This document shows, in pieces, positions 8,881 through 18,741 of a DNA stretch of 64,000 bases; positions within the stretch are counted from its first letter, which is position 1; each line of letters opens with the position of its first letter. The translations under genes and the position numbers were made by a program. The notes under the pieces were generated by a model. The model made no database searches and was not told the origin of the DNA. It worked only from the letters and a program-made list of their open reading frames with translations. The stretch is from Dechloromonas hankyongensis (GTDB taxonomy: Bacteria > Pseudomonadota > Gammaproteobacteria > Burkholderiales > Rhodocyclaceae), in assembly GCF_022012295.1 (NCBI RefSeq), contig NZ_JAKLTN010000001.1, positions 1,054,001 to 1,118,000 on the forward strand, given 5' to 3'.

Positions 8881-8904
8881 TGCCTTAGTATTCAAGGCGG
8901 TGTT

Positions 8905-8981
8905 TGGTGGGCCCGCACGGACTTGAACCGTGGACCAAAGGATTATGAGTCCTCTGCTCTAACCAACTGAGCTACAGGCCC
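8905..8981 (-). tRNA. ileX: tRNA-Ile (CAU anticodon, lysidine-modified)
   Basis: 77 nt including an encoded CCA end. The acceptor stem GGGCCTG pairs with CGGGCCC with one T-G wobble, the D-arm is GCTCAGTTGGTTAGAGC and the T-arm is GTTCAAGTCC. The anticodon loop ACTCATAATC carries CAT. The GGACTCATAATCC anticodon arm is typical of the minor isoleucine tRNA whose C34 is converted to lysidine by TilS, rather than of tRNA-Met. It sits just downstream of rpoD on the same strand. Its 3' side borders an AT-richer accessory patch, as is common where tRNA genes serve as integration sites. Confidence 0.93.
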
Positions 8982-8988
8982 GGAAACC

Positions 8989-10965
<1,977 letters not shown>

Positions 10966-11011
10966 GAACGCGATCCATAGAATTCGAGAAAACCGTAGAT
11001 TTTACCACAAC

Positions 11012-12748
11012 TTAGCTGCGATTAGCCTTGGTGGTGAGGAACTGGATGTAGGCCTGTTTTTCCGCGGCGCTCAGGCCGGCCACGCCGAACTGCTGGGCCT
11101 TCATCTGCAGTTCGTTGAAAGCACGCTTTTCACCGCCTTCCTGGAGCTTTCCCAGGGTGTCTTGGAATTCGGTGTCCGCGCCTTCTTCGTCAAACGGCAG
11201 GCCAAGAAGTTCCGACGCGGCGTGTTCGATGATGCTTTCTTCCGGCAGGCCGCGCAGTTGTTCGCGCAGAACGGCGTAACTGGCCGTCTCGTGGCTGGCC
11301 GAAACCAGTTGGTGCAGACGGGCCAGGGCCGGCCGTTCCGGGGTGTCGGGGAGGAGGGCTACCGGGATGCGCCGGGCCAGCTGCGGCTTGTGCAGCACGA
11401 TGCGTAGCAGGTTGCGGGTCAGCGACGGGGCGGTGCGTTTGGCCCGGGCGGGCGGCGCTGGCGTGTAGGACTTCAGCTCGCACAGGCGCTCGACTTCGGG
11501 CTGGGCGAAACCGCTGGCCTCGGCCAGGCGTTTGACCAGTTGCAGGCGGAGCAGCGGCGTTGGCAGCTTGAGGAGCAGCGGCTTGGCTTCGTAGATCAGC
11601 CGGGCCTTCCCTTCGGAACTGGTCAGGTCGCAGCGCTGGGCCAGTTCGCGCAGCAGGAAATCGGACAGCGGCATGGCCTGGGCGACCAGGCGGTCGAATT
11701 CCGGTTTGCCGAATTCACGGATGAAGCTGTCCGGGTCGTGTTCGGCCGGCAGGAAGACGAAGCCGATCTGCTTGTTGTCGGCCAGTGCTTCGAGGGCGTT
11801 TTCCAGGGCGCGCCAGGCGGCCTTGCGCCCGGCGTTGTCGCCGTCGAAGGAGAAGACGATGCGGTCGACCTGGCGCAGCAGTTTCTGCACATGGGTCGGC
11901 GTGGTGGCTGTGCCCAGCGTGGCGACGGCGTTGCCGACGCCGTTCTGCGACAGGGCGATGACGTCCATGTAGCCTTCGGTGACGATGGCGGTATTGGTCT
12001 CGCGCAGCGCCTGGCGGGCTTGCGGCAGGCCGAATAGCTCGCGGCCCTTTTCGAAGAGCGGCGTTTCCGGCGAGTTCAGGTATTTCGGCTCGCCCTGGTC
12101 GATGATGCGGCCGCCAAAGGCGATGATCTCGCCCTTGGGGGTGACGATGGGGATCATCAGCCGGTCGCGGAAGCGGTCGTAGCGGCGGCCGGCCTCGTTC
12201 TCGATGATCAGGCCGGCAACCTTCAACTCGTCGGCGTTGTAGTCGGCGAAGACGGCTTCCAGATTCTGCCAGCCATCCGGGGCGTAGCCGATACCGAAGC
12301 GGGCGGCCACTTCGCCGCTCAGGCCGCGCTTCTTGCAGTATTCAATGGCGCGCGGCGAAGCCTTGAGCTGCGCCTTGTAGTAGGCGGCGGCGCGCGCCAT
12401 GACTTCGATCAGCGTGCGGGTCTGCCCCGGTTTCTCGTCTTGGAAGCTGCGCCCTTCGCTTTCCGGGACCACCATGCCGGCGCGCCCGGCCAGATCCTTG
12501 ATGGCATCGACGAAGCCCATGCCCTGGTATTCCATGACGAAGCCGATGGCCGTGCCGTGGGCGCCGCAGCCGAAGCAGTGGTAGAACTGCTTGGTCGGGC
12601 TGACCGTGAAGGATGGCGATTTCTCGTTGTGGAAGGGGCAGCAGGCGGCGTAGTTGGCGCCGGCCTTCTTGAGCGGCACGTAGCTGTCCACCAGGTCGAC
12701 GATGTCGACCCGGGCCAGCAAATCCTGGATGAACGACTCCGGGATCAT
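11012..12748 (-). CDS. dnaG: DNA primase
   Basis: 578 residues, usual for the family. The N-terminal CHC2 zinc-binding domain shows CPFHNEKSPSF and HCFGCGAHG (residues about 37-65). The central TOPRIM catalytic domain has the invariant Glu in IVTEGYMDVIAL and the DxD-type SFDGDNAGRKAA. The C-terminal part should bind the DnaB helicase. It makes RNA primers for lagging-strand synthesis. It is placed between yqeY and rpoD in the classic macromolecular synthesis operon. Confidence 0.98.
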   Translation of the reverse strand: MIPESFIQDLLARVDIVDLVDSYVPLKKAGANYAACCPFHNEKSPSFTVSPTKQFYHCFGCGAHGTAIGFVMEYQGMGFVDAIKDLAGRAGMVVPESEGRSFQDEKPGQTRTLIEVMARAAAYYKAQLKASPRAIEYCKKRGLSGEVAARFGIGYAPDGWQNLEAVFADYNADELKVAGLIIENEAGRRYDRFRDRLMIPIVTPKGEIIAFGGRIIDQGEPKYLNSPETPLFEKGRELFGLPQARQALRETNTAIVTEGYMDVIALSQNGVGNAVATLGTATTPTHVQKLLRQVDRIVFSFDGDNAGRKAAWRALENALEALADNKQIGFVFLPAEHDPDSFIREFGKPEFDRLVAQAMPLSDFLLRELAQRCDLTSSEGKARLIYEAKPLLLKLPTPLLRLQLVKRLAEASGFAQPEVERLCELKSYTPAPPARAKRTAPSLTRNLLRIVLHKPQLARRIPVALLPDTPERPALARLHQLVSASHETASYAVLREQLRGLPEESIIEHAASELLGLPFDEEGADTEFQDTLGKLQEGGEKRAFNELQMKAQQFGVAGLSAAEKQAYIQFLTTKANRS

Positions 12749-12757
12749 TTTCCTGCT

Positions 12758-13204
12758 TTAGCCGGCGAGGGCGGCTTTCACCAGCTTCGACACCTCGGCC
12801 ATGTCGGCCTTGCCGGCCAGTTGCGGCTTGAGGACGCCCATCAGCTTGCCCATGTCGGCCGGGCCCTTGGCGCCGGTCTGCGCGACGGCGGCGGCGACGG
12901 CGGCAGCGACTTCCTCGCTGCTCATCTTTTCCGGCAAGTAGGCGGAGAGGATTTCGATCTCGGCCTTTTCGATGTCGGCCAGGTCCTGGCGATTGGCGGC
13001 TTCGTACTGGGTGACGCTGTCCTTGCGCTGCTTGACCAACTTCTCGATCACCGCAGCCACGGCGGCGTCGTCGAGTTCGATGCGCTCGTCGACTTCCTTC
13101 TGCTTGATGGCAGCGTTGAGCAGGCGGATGGCGGACAGCTTGGCCGCTTCCTTGGCCTTCATGGCCGACTTCATGTCTTCGGTGATGCGTGCTTTGAGGC
13201 TCAT
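12758..13204 (-). CDS. yqeY: GatB/YqeY domain protein
   Basis: 148 residues, all-helical. The YqeY signature is clear: LKARITEDMKSAMKAKEA at the start and EIEILSAYLPEKMS in the middle, ending in the GatB-tail-like VLKPQLAGKADMAEVSKLVKAAL. The fold matches the tail domain of GatB, which contacts tRNA in the transamidosome. The stand-alone protein has no agreed function. It lies 9 bases before dnaG in the rpsU operon, a conserved placement. Confidence 0.93.
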   Translation of the reverse strand: MSLKARITEDMKSAMKAKEAAKLSAIRLLNAAIKQKEVDERIELDDAAVAAVIEKLVKQRKDSVTQYEAANRQDLADIEKAEIEILSAYLPEKMSSEEVAAAVAAAVAQTGAKGPADMGKLMGVLKPQLAGKADMAEVSKLVKAALAG

Positions 13205-13229
13205 GGTGTGCTTTTTGGGAAAAACAAAG

Positions 13230-13268
13230 AAAAAAGCCGCCGGCGGTTGAAGGCGGGCGGCTCTTTTT
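13230..13268 (-). terminator. Terminator/attenuator between rpsU and yqeY
   Basis: On the minus strand, GAGCCGCCCGCC, loop TTCA, ACCGCCGGCGGC is followed by TTTTTT. It lies just after rpsU. Such an internal terminator lets rpsU be made in large excess over dnaG and rpoD in this operon type. Confidence 0.85.
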
Positions 13269-13286
13269 ACGGCGATGCGTACTCGA

Positions 13287-13499
13287 TTAGTACAGCTTCG
13301 GCGGCAGGGTCATGCTGCGGATACGCTTGTGGTGGCGTTTAACGGCAGCGGCCAACTTGCGCTTGCGCTCGGCGGTGGGCTTTTCGTAAAACTCACGGGC
13401 GCGCAGCTCTGTCAGGAGACCAGTCTTTTCGACGGTGCGCTTGAAGCGGCGGATGGCCACTTCGAACGGCTCGTTTTCCTTGACACGAATGTTCGGCAT
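13287..13499 (-). CDS. rpsU: 30S ribosomal protein S21
   Basis: 70 residues, highly basic. The sequence begins [20 protein letters not shown] and carries the [14 protein letters not shown] segment that identifies S21. S21 binds near the anti-Shine-Dalgarno end of 16S rRNA and helps initiation. It is the first gene of the macromolecular synthesis operon and divergent from tsaD. A GGGGGTG ribosome site precedes it. Confidence 0.98.
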   Translation of the reverse strand: MPNIRVKENEPFEVAIRRFKRTVEKTGLLTELRAREFYEKPTAERKRKLAAAVKRHHKRIRSMTLPPKLY

Positions 13500-13636
13500 C
13501 TAAATCACCCCCTTCCGTTAGGCGCCTGCCAGGTCAAGTAAACGGCAGTGCGCGCAAAATTGTTTCCGCTGGTTTGCGGAGAGCCGAACATTCTAAGCGA
13601 GAAAACCCTTTTGCATCAAGTGGTAAAATAAGCGCC

Positions 13637-14671
13637 ATGTTGATCCTCGGCGTCGAATCCTCCTGTGACGAAACCGGCATCGCGCTCTACGACAGCGAAG
13701 CCGGTCTCCTTTCCCATGCTTTGCATTCGCAGGTGGCGATGCACGCCGAGTACGGCGGCGTCGTGCCCGAGCTCGCCTCGCGCGACCACATCCGCCGCGT
13801 CGTGCCCTTGTTGCGCGAAGCGCTGGGGCAGGCCGGCAAGTCGTTGAACGACATCGATGCCGTGGCCTACACCCGCGGGCCGGGGCTGGCCGGCGCCCTG
13901 CTCGTCGGCTGTGCCTTCGCCGAAGCGCTCGCCCTGGCTATCGACAAGCCGACCATCCCGGTGCACCACCTCGAAGGCCATCTGCTGTCGCCGCTGCTGT
14001 CGCGCGATCCGCCGACCTTCCCCTTCGTCGCCCTGCTCGTTTCCGGCGGCCATACGCAGTTGATGCGGGTGAGCGGCGTCGGCCAGTACGAACTGCTCGG
14101 CGAAACGCTCGACGACGCGGCCGGCGAGGCCTTCGACAAGAGCGCCAAGCTGCTCGGCCTGCCTTATCCGGGCGGCGCGCTGTTGTCGAAACTGGCCGAA
14201 ACGGGGACGCCCGGCGTCCACGAACTGCCGCGCCCGATGCTGCATTCCGGCGATCTCAATTTCAGCTTTTCCGGCCTGAAGACGGCGGTGCTGACCCTGG
14301 TCCGCGAACAGGGCGAGGATTTGACCGACACCTTCAAGGCCGATGCGGCACGCGCTTTCCAGGAAGCCATCGTCGAGGTGTTGGTCAAGAAGTCGCTGAA
14401 GGCCATGAAGCAGACCGGCCTGAAGCAACTGGTGGTGGCCGGCGGTGTCGGCGCCAACAAGCAGCTGCGGGCAACGCTGAACGACGAGGCGAAGCGCAAG
14501 CGTTTCCGCGTCTATTACCCGGAACTGGAGTTCTGTACCGACAACGGCGCCATGATCGCCCTGGCCGGCTGCCTGCGCCTGCAGGCCGGAACGCCGGCCA
14601 AGGAAGCCGGCGATTTCGCCGTCCAGCCGCGTTGGCCGTTGATGGAGATGTCGTCGGAGACTACACGCTAA
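13637..14671 (+). CDS. tsaD: tRNA threonylcarbamoyladenosine synthase catalytic subunit
   Basis: 344 residues from ATG 13637, where the [18 protein letters not shown]-terminus typical of the family starts; the open frame extends further upstream but without homology. TsaD transfers threonylcarbamoyl from TsaC-made adenylate to A37 of ANN-decoding tRNAs, with TsaB and TsaE. The metal-binding HHLEGH motif, the ASKHA nucleotide-binding segments ([18 protein letters not shown]) and the [10 protein letters not shown] stretch are all present. A TAAAAT -10-like hexamer lies 9 bases upstream. Divergence from rpsU is a conserved arrangement in proteobacteria. Confidence 0.97.
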   Translation: MLILGVESSCDETGIALYDSEAGLLSHALHSQVAMHAEYGGVVPELASRDHIRRVVPLLREALGQAGKSLNDIDAVAYTRGPGLAGALLVGCAFAEALALAIDKPTIPVHHLEGHLLSPLLSRDPPTFPFVALLVSGGHTQLMRVSGVGQYELLGETLDDAAGEAFDKSAKLLGLPYPGGALLSKLAETGTPGVHELPRPMLHSGDLNFSFSGLKTAVLTLVREQGEDLTDTFKADAARAFQEAIVEVLVKKSLKAMKQTGLKQLVVAGGVGANKQLRATLNDEAKRKRFRVYYPELEFCTDNGAMIALAGCLRLQAGTPAKEAGDFAVQPRWPLMEMSSETTR

Positions 14672-14711
14672 GAACCGCCGGGGCGGCCATAGCGGGGTGG
14701 CTGGCGCCGAC

Positions 14712-14777
14712 CTACTTGCGCTTGCGCAGCGGGCAGTTTTTGCACCGGGGCTTGTGATGGCAGCATTTCTTGGCCAT
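14712..14777 (-). CDS. 21-residue Cys/Lys-rich mini-protein
   Basis: A very short frame beginning MAKKCCHHKPRC and ending CPLRKRK, with four Cys, two adjacent His and ten Lys/Arg. The CC-x-H-H...C..C spacing suggests a metal knuckle or nucleic-acid contact. It starts 11 bases after the cupin stop codon, behind AAGTGAG, so it could be translationally coupled. It is too short for standard gene callers. Similar short CC...C..C basic peptides occur in other proteobacteria as far as I recall; function unknown. Confidence 0.5.
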   Translation of the reverse strand: MAKKCCHHKPRCKNCPLRKRK

Positions 14778-14788
14778 AACTCACTTCG

Positions 14789-15067
14789 CTAATTGCGGCG
14801 CGCCACCCAATAGCTGGCGCCGGCGCTACCGTAGCGTTCGGCATGCAGCTCATCACGGGCCAGGGTGAATTCGTCGCCGGGCTGGAGGTGGCGGGTGTCC
14901 GGGCCGACCGTCAGCCACATTTCGCCGCGCACCACCCGTGCCTTGACGGCGAACGGGTGGGTGTGCGACTCGACGATGGCGTCGGGCGGCCAGGTGCGTT
15001 CCAGGACTTCGTCGAAGCCTTCGGCGAGCGCCTGGCCTTCGAAGGTCTTGAAGTCGAGGTCAGCCAT
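14789..15067 (-). CDS. Single-domain cupin protein
   Basis: 92 residues, a small cupin barrel. Motif 1 is HTHPFAVKARVVRGEMWLTVG (the two His of the metal site) and motif 2 is LQPGDEFTLARDELHAERYG (third His). The first 30 residues form a short strand/helix lead-in. It begins 10 bases after the tpx stop and precedes the 21-residue mini-ORF, so it belongs to the tpx unit. Ligand unknown; a metal-dependent sensor or small enzyme is likely. Confidence 0.85.
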   Translation of the reverse strand: MADLDFKTFEGQALAEGFDEVLERTWPPDAIVESHTHPFAVKARVVRGEMWLTVGPDTRHLQPGDEFTLARDELHAERYGSAGASYWVARRN

Positions 15068-15077
15068 GGCGAAGGAC

Positions 15078-15578
15078 TCAGAGCACGGCCAGCGCGGCGG
15101 CGTAGTCCGGCTCGTTCTTGATTTCCGGAACCAGTTCGCTGTGGATCACGGTGCCGTTTTCATCGACGACGACCACGGCGCGGGCGGCGACGCCGGCGAG
15201 CGGGCCGTTGGTGATGGCGACGCCGTAGGCTTCGAGGAAGTCACGGCCGCGCATGGTGGATAGCGTAACGACGTTGTCCAGGCCTTCGGCGCCGCAGAAA
15301 CGGGCTTGGGCGAAGGGCAGGTCGGCCGAAATGCACAGTACCGCGGTGTTGGGCAGGCTGTTGGCCTTGGCGTTGAACTGGCGGACCGACATGGCGCAGG
15401 TCGGCGTGTCGATGCTCGGGAAGATGTTCAGGATTTTGCGCTTGCCGGCGAAGCTGGCAAGTGTAACGTCGGACAGGTCCTTGGCGACCAGGGAGAAGGC
15501 GGGGGCGGTGTCGCCCTTTTTCGGGAGTTGACCAGCGACGTTGATGGCGTTGCCGCCGAGAGTGACAGTTTGCGACAT
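15078..15578 (-). CDS. tpx: Thiol peroxidase (Tpx-type peroxiredoxin)
   Basis: 166 residues. The peroxidatic Cys sits in [15 protein letters not shown] (near residue 60) and the resolving Cys in ARFCGAEG (near 94), the spacing of atypical 2-Cys Tpx enzymes. It reduces hydroperoxides with thioredoxin. It lies downstream of katA on the same strand with a 68-base gap and an AAGGAAA ribosome site, giving a peroxide-defence group with katA. Confidence 0.97.
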   Translation of the reverse strand: MSQTVTLGGNAINVAGQLPKKGDTAPAFSLVAKDLSDVTLASFAGKRKILNIFPSIDTPTCAMSVRQFNAKANSLPNTAVLCISADLPFAQARFCGAEGLDNVVTLSTMRGRDFLEAYGVAITNGPLAGVAARAVVVVDENGTVIHSELVPEIKNEPDYAAALAVL

Positions 15579-15646
15579 GGGTTTTCCTTATTGGTGTTGA
15601 AGTCGGAGGCCCCGTTTGACGGGGGCGCTCCACTTTGGTTCAGCGA

Positions 15647-17086
15647 TCAAGCGGCGAGGCCGAGTGCCTGGGCGACCCCGGCGCCGTAGGCTGGGTCGGC
15701 CTTGGCGCAGTTGCCGATGTGGCGGCGCTTGATCTCCTCCGGCGCATCGCCCATGGCACGGGCGGTGTTGTCGAACAGGATCTGCTGCTGGGCCGGCGTC
15801 ATCAGGCGGAAGAGCGCACCGGGCTGCGAATAATAGTCAGTGTCTTCGCGGTGATTCCAGTGGTCGGCGGCGCCTTCGATCGACAGCGGCGGCTCGCGGA
15901 AATCGGGCTGTTCCTGCCACTGGCCGTAGCTGTTCGGCTCATAGCCCAGCGTCGCGCCGTGGTTGCCGTCAGTGCGCATCTGGCCGTCGCGGTGGTAGCT
16001 GTGCACCGGGCAGCGCGGCGCATTGACCGGGATCTGGTGATGATTGACGCCGAGCCGGTAGCGTTGCGCGTCGCCGTAGGAGAAGAGCCGCGCCTGCAGC
16101 ATCTTGTCCGGCGAGAAACCGATGCCGGGGACGACGGCGGCCGGGTTGAAGGCCGATTGCTCGACTTCGGCGAAGAAGTTTTCCGGATTGCGATTGAGTT
16201 CCATGACGCCGACCTCGATCAGCGGATAGTCCTTGTGCGGCCACACCTTGGTCAGGTCGAAGGGGTTGTACGGCACGGCCGAGGCTTCACGCTCCGGCAT
16301 GATCTGGACGTACATGGTCCATTTCGGGAAGTCGCGGTTGTCGATGCTGTTGAGCAGGTCGCGCTGGTGCGACTCGCGGTCGCGGCCGATGATTTCGGTC
16401 GCCTCGGCATCACTCAGGTTCTTGATGCCCTGCTGCGACTTGAGGTGGAACTTGACCCAGTAGCGCTCGTTCTGCGCATTGATGAAGCTGAAAGTGTGCG
16501 AGCCGAAGCCGTGCATATGGCGGTAGGTGGCCGGGATGCCGCGGTCGGACATGACGATGGTGATCTGGTGCAGGGCTTCCGGCAGCGAGGTCCAGAAGTC
16601 CCAGTTGTTGGTCGCCGAACGCATGTTGGTGCGCGGGTCGCGTTTGACGGCATGGTTGAGGTCGGGGAACTTGAGCGGATCGCGCAGGAAGAAGACCGGC
16701 GTGTTGTTGCCGACCAGGTCCCAGTTGCCTTCCTCGGTGTAGAACTTGACCGCAAAGCCGCGGATGTCGCGCTCGGCATCGGCCGCGCCGCGTTCGCCGG
16801 CGACGGTGGTGAAGCGGGCGAACAACTCGGTTTTCTTGCCGATCTGGCTGAAGATCTTGGCGCGGGTGTATTTCGTGATGTCGTGGGTGACGGTGAAGGT
16901 GCCGTAGGCGCCGGAACCCTTGGCGTGCATGCGGCGCTCGGGGATCACTTCGCGGTCGAAGTGGGCCAGCTTTTCAAGCAGCCAGACGTCTTGGAGCAAG
17001 ACCGGGCCGCGCGGGCCGGCGGTCATGGTGTTCTGGTTGTCGACCACCGGGCAGCCGGCGGCAGTGGTGAGTTTATTGCCGTTCAT
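15647..17086 (-). CDS. katA: Monofunctional heme catalase (small-subunit, clade 3 type)
   Basis: 479 residues, the length of small-subunit catalases. The distal His lies in [16 protein letters not shown] (near residue 54), the distal Asn in [17 protein letters not shown] (near 127), and the proximal heme Tyr in [17 protein letters not shown] (near 337). No signal peptide is seen, so cytoplasmic. It dismutates hydrogen peroxide to water and oxygen. It follows a 30-residue ORF with a strong ribosome site, and the leader region carries an OxyR-like repeat, so peroxide induction is likely. Confidence 0.98.
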   Translation of the reverse strand: MNGNKLTTAAGCPVVDNQNTMTAGPRGPVLLQDVWLLEKLAHFDREVIPERRMHAKGSGAYGTFTVTHDITKYTRAKIFSQIGKKTELFARFTTVAGERGAADAERDIRGFAVKFYTEEGNWDLVGNNTPVFFLRDPLKFPDLNHAVKRDPRTNMRSATNNWDFWTSLPEALHQITIVMSDRGIPATYRHMHGFGSHTFSFINAQNERYWVKFHLKSQQGIKNLSDAEATEIIGRDRESHQRDLLNSIDNRDFPKWTMYVQIMPEREASAVPYNPFDLTKVWPHKDYPLIEVGVMELNRNPENFFAEVEQSAFNPAAVVPGIGFSPDKMLQARLFSYGDAQRYRLGVNHHQIPVNAPRCPVHSYHRDGQMRTDGNHGATLGYEPNSYGQWQEQPDFREPPLSIEGAADHWNHREDTDYYSQPGALFRLMTPAQQQILFDNTARAMGDAPEEIKRRHIGNCAKADPAYGAGVAQALGLAA

Positions 17087-17122
17087 GGTGTCTCTCCTGC
17101 TTGGTGTGTGGGATGGCGCGGG

Positions 17123-17215
17123 TCAAAAGTTGTCCGGCAGATTGGCCAGGACATCGATACAGGAATCCCAGGCCACCAGTTCGTCGAACCAGCGATCGAT
17201 GAAACGGGAAATCAT
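17123..17215 (-). CDS. 30-residue ORF at the head of the katA transcript
   Basis: A short frame starting MISRFIDRWFDELVAWD and ending LANLPDNF behind a near-perfect AGGAGG ribosome site (CAGGAGGAAGCC then ATG). It lies 36 bases before katA on the same strand. It is amphipathic, aromatic and acidic, with one Cys. It could be a leader peptide that tunes katA translation or a small stable protein. Too short for usual gene calling; no family recognised. Confidence 0.5.
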   Translation of the reverse strand: MISRFIDRWFDELVAWDSCIDVLANLPDNF

Positions 17216-17260
17216 GGCTTCCTCCTGGGTTGAACAAGGTCGAGCCGACCTGATGGACTC

Positions 17261-17316
17261 AGTGTAGGAGGGTGCGTTCGATTGATCTAATTGATTGAGT
17301 CAATCGGATTGATAGC
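17261..17316 (-). promoter_or_regulatory. katA promoter with OxyR-like repeat region
   Basis: On the minus strand, TACACT (17261-17266) is a plausible -10. Upstream, 17279-17316 is AT-rich and holds repeated ATTGA/TCAAT units at roughly 10-base spacing (CTATCAATCCGATTGAC then TCAATCAATTAGATC), a pattern like OxyR or other LysR-type operators. No good -35 is seen, as expected for an activator-dependent promoter. Confidence 0.4.
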
Positions 17317-17462
17317 TTTTGGTTGCTGATTCAAATGGCATTAACTGGACCGGTGCGGTGCCCCGCCCCGTGCAAACTAAAATGGCGCATCGGATCGATG
17401 CGCCATTTGTTCCTGCTCCGTGCCGCATTTCTGCGGAGAGCCGCTCCGGTGAGCGGAGGGAT

Positions 17463-17630
17463 TTATTTGCTGGGCGTTTGCGGCCGCAGCCAGCCGAGCG
17501 TCCAGGCAAGGGCCTTGCCGGCGCTGGTGATGATCAGGTTGCGGGTTTCCTTGCGGAAGTGGAAGAGGGTCTGGACGAGGACCATGGCGAGAACCACGGC
17601 GGAGACATAGAGGTTCAGATCGCTGTTCAT
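17463..17630 (-). CDS. 55-residue single-pass membrane protein
   Basis: The frame begins MNSDLNLYVSAVVLAMVLVQ, a membrane helix (residues 7-22), followed by a basic amphipathic stretch FHFRKETRNLIITSAGKALAW and a short Pro-containing tail. A single start codon at 17630 has a weak GGAAC ribosome site. It is divergent from the LysR gene that begins 106 bases away and may be its target. Unknown function; the conserved-looking charge pattern supports a real gene. Confidence 0.5.
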   Translation of the reverse strand: MNSDLNLYVSAVVLAMVLVQTLFHFRKETRNLIITSAGKALAWTLGWLRPQTPSK

Positions 17631-17736
17631 GTGCTGTTCCATATATTTTGTGTTGGACGGCCGCCACTGTAGGGCAGCATGCTGCGTTGCAACAAACTAT
17701 GATTTGTCAGTCGATACGTGAGAAAATCTCAGCTGT

Positions 17737-18705
17737 ATGCCGTATCGACTGCCCCCCCTGAATGCCTTGCGCGCCTTCGAGGCCGCTGCCCGCCACCTCA
17801 GCTTCAAACTGGCCGGCGAAGAACTGTCGGTGACGCCGACCGCCATCAGCCACCAGATCCGCGGCCTTGAGGACTACCTCGGCTTTCCCCTGTTCCACCG
17901 GCTGACGCGCGCCATCGAGCTGACCGCCAAGGGGCGGGCCATGCTGCCCAAGGTGCGCGAGGGGCTGGATGCCTTCGCCGCCGCCATCGACAGCACGCGC
18001 CGCCATGACGAAGGCGGCCGCCTGCTCGTCTCGTCGCCGCCGACCTTCCTGGCCCGCTGGCTGATCCGCCATCTGCCCGGCTTCGCGGCGCGCCATCCGG
18101 AAATCCAGTTGCACATGACGGCCTCGCTGGCCATGATCGACCCGCCCGATGCCGAGGGGGCGCCGGCCGTCGAGGATGCGGCCGGCGCGACGGAAGAGGC
18201 CGAGGTGTTCATCCGCTTCGGGCGCGGCCAGTATCCCGGCTGCCAGGTCGAGCGCCTGTTTTCGCCGGTGTATACGGCGGTGTGCAGCCCGCGTCTGCTG
18301 TCCGGCACGCAGCCCCTGAAGGTGCCGGCCGATCTGGCCCAGCACGCCCTGTTGCATGACGACACCATCCCCGAACTGATGGTGCGGCCGACCTGGGACG
18401 AATGGCTGAACCTGGCCGGCGTCAGCGGCATCGACAGCAATGCCGGTATGCATTTCAGCGACTCCGGGCTGGTGCTGTCGGCGGCCATCGACGGCGTCGG
18501 TATCGCCCTCGCGTCGAAGCCGCTGATCGAGGCCGAGGTGGCGGCCGGGCGGCTGGTTGAGCTGTTCGATATCGTGATCCGCCGGCCGCAGGCCTACTTC
18601 CTCGTCATTCCCGAGGCGGTGGCGGGGCAGCCGGTGGTGCGCGCCTTCCGCGACTGGCTGCTCGACGAGGCGGCACGCATGGCCGACCTGCCGGCCTCGG
18701 GTTGA
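17737..18705 (+). CDS. LysR-family transcriptional regulator (GcvA-like)
   Basis: 322 residues. The N-terminal winged helix-turn-helix is LPPLNALRAFEAAARHLSF..SVTPTAISHQIRGLEDYLG (residues 5-55), the GcvA/AmpR subtype. The rest is the periplasmic-binding-like effector domain, with an unusual acidic insert PPDAEGAPAVEDAAGATEEAE near 147-167. It lies divergent from the 55-residue membrane protein and 650 bases from katA. Target and effector are unknown. Confidence 0.9.
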   Translation: MPYRLPPLNALRAFEAAARHLSFKLAGEELSVTPTAISHQIRGLEDYLGFPLFHRLTRAIELTAKGRAMLPKVREGLDAFAAAIDSTRRHDEGGRLLVSSPPTFLARWLIRHLPGFAARHPEIQLHMTASLAMIDPPDAEGAPAVEDAAGATEEAEVFIRFGRGQYPGCQVERLFSPVYTAVCSPRLLSGTQPLKVPADLAQHALLHDDTIPELMVRPTWDEWLNLAGVSGIDSNAGMHFSDSGLVLSAAIDGVGIALASKPLIEAEVAAGRLVELFDIVIRRPQAYFLVIPEAVAGQPVVRAFRDWLLDEAARMADLPASG

Positions 18706-18741
18706 GCCCTGGCCGGTGCGGCCGGCCGGGTACAGTCAGCT

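Larger units (their letters stand above)
8274..8904. other. Gene-poor accessory stretch beside tRNA-Ile
   Basis: About 630 bases with no convincing protein gene. It holds a compact promoter/small RNA/terminator unit on the minus strand (8429-8536) and the rpoD-tRNA terminator (8843-8880). A minus-strand frame 8309-8548 encodes RTAAIAAFF..AWHALWKT.PAATQQGQA, which resembles the short Ash/Icd-like frames I recall from P4-type prophages. It runs through the small RNA terminator, so it may be read only on longer transcripts. The 8540-8840 part shows short inverted repeats but nothing assignable. Confidence 0.6.
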
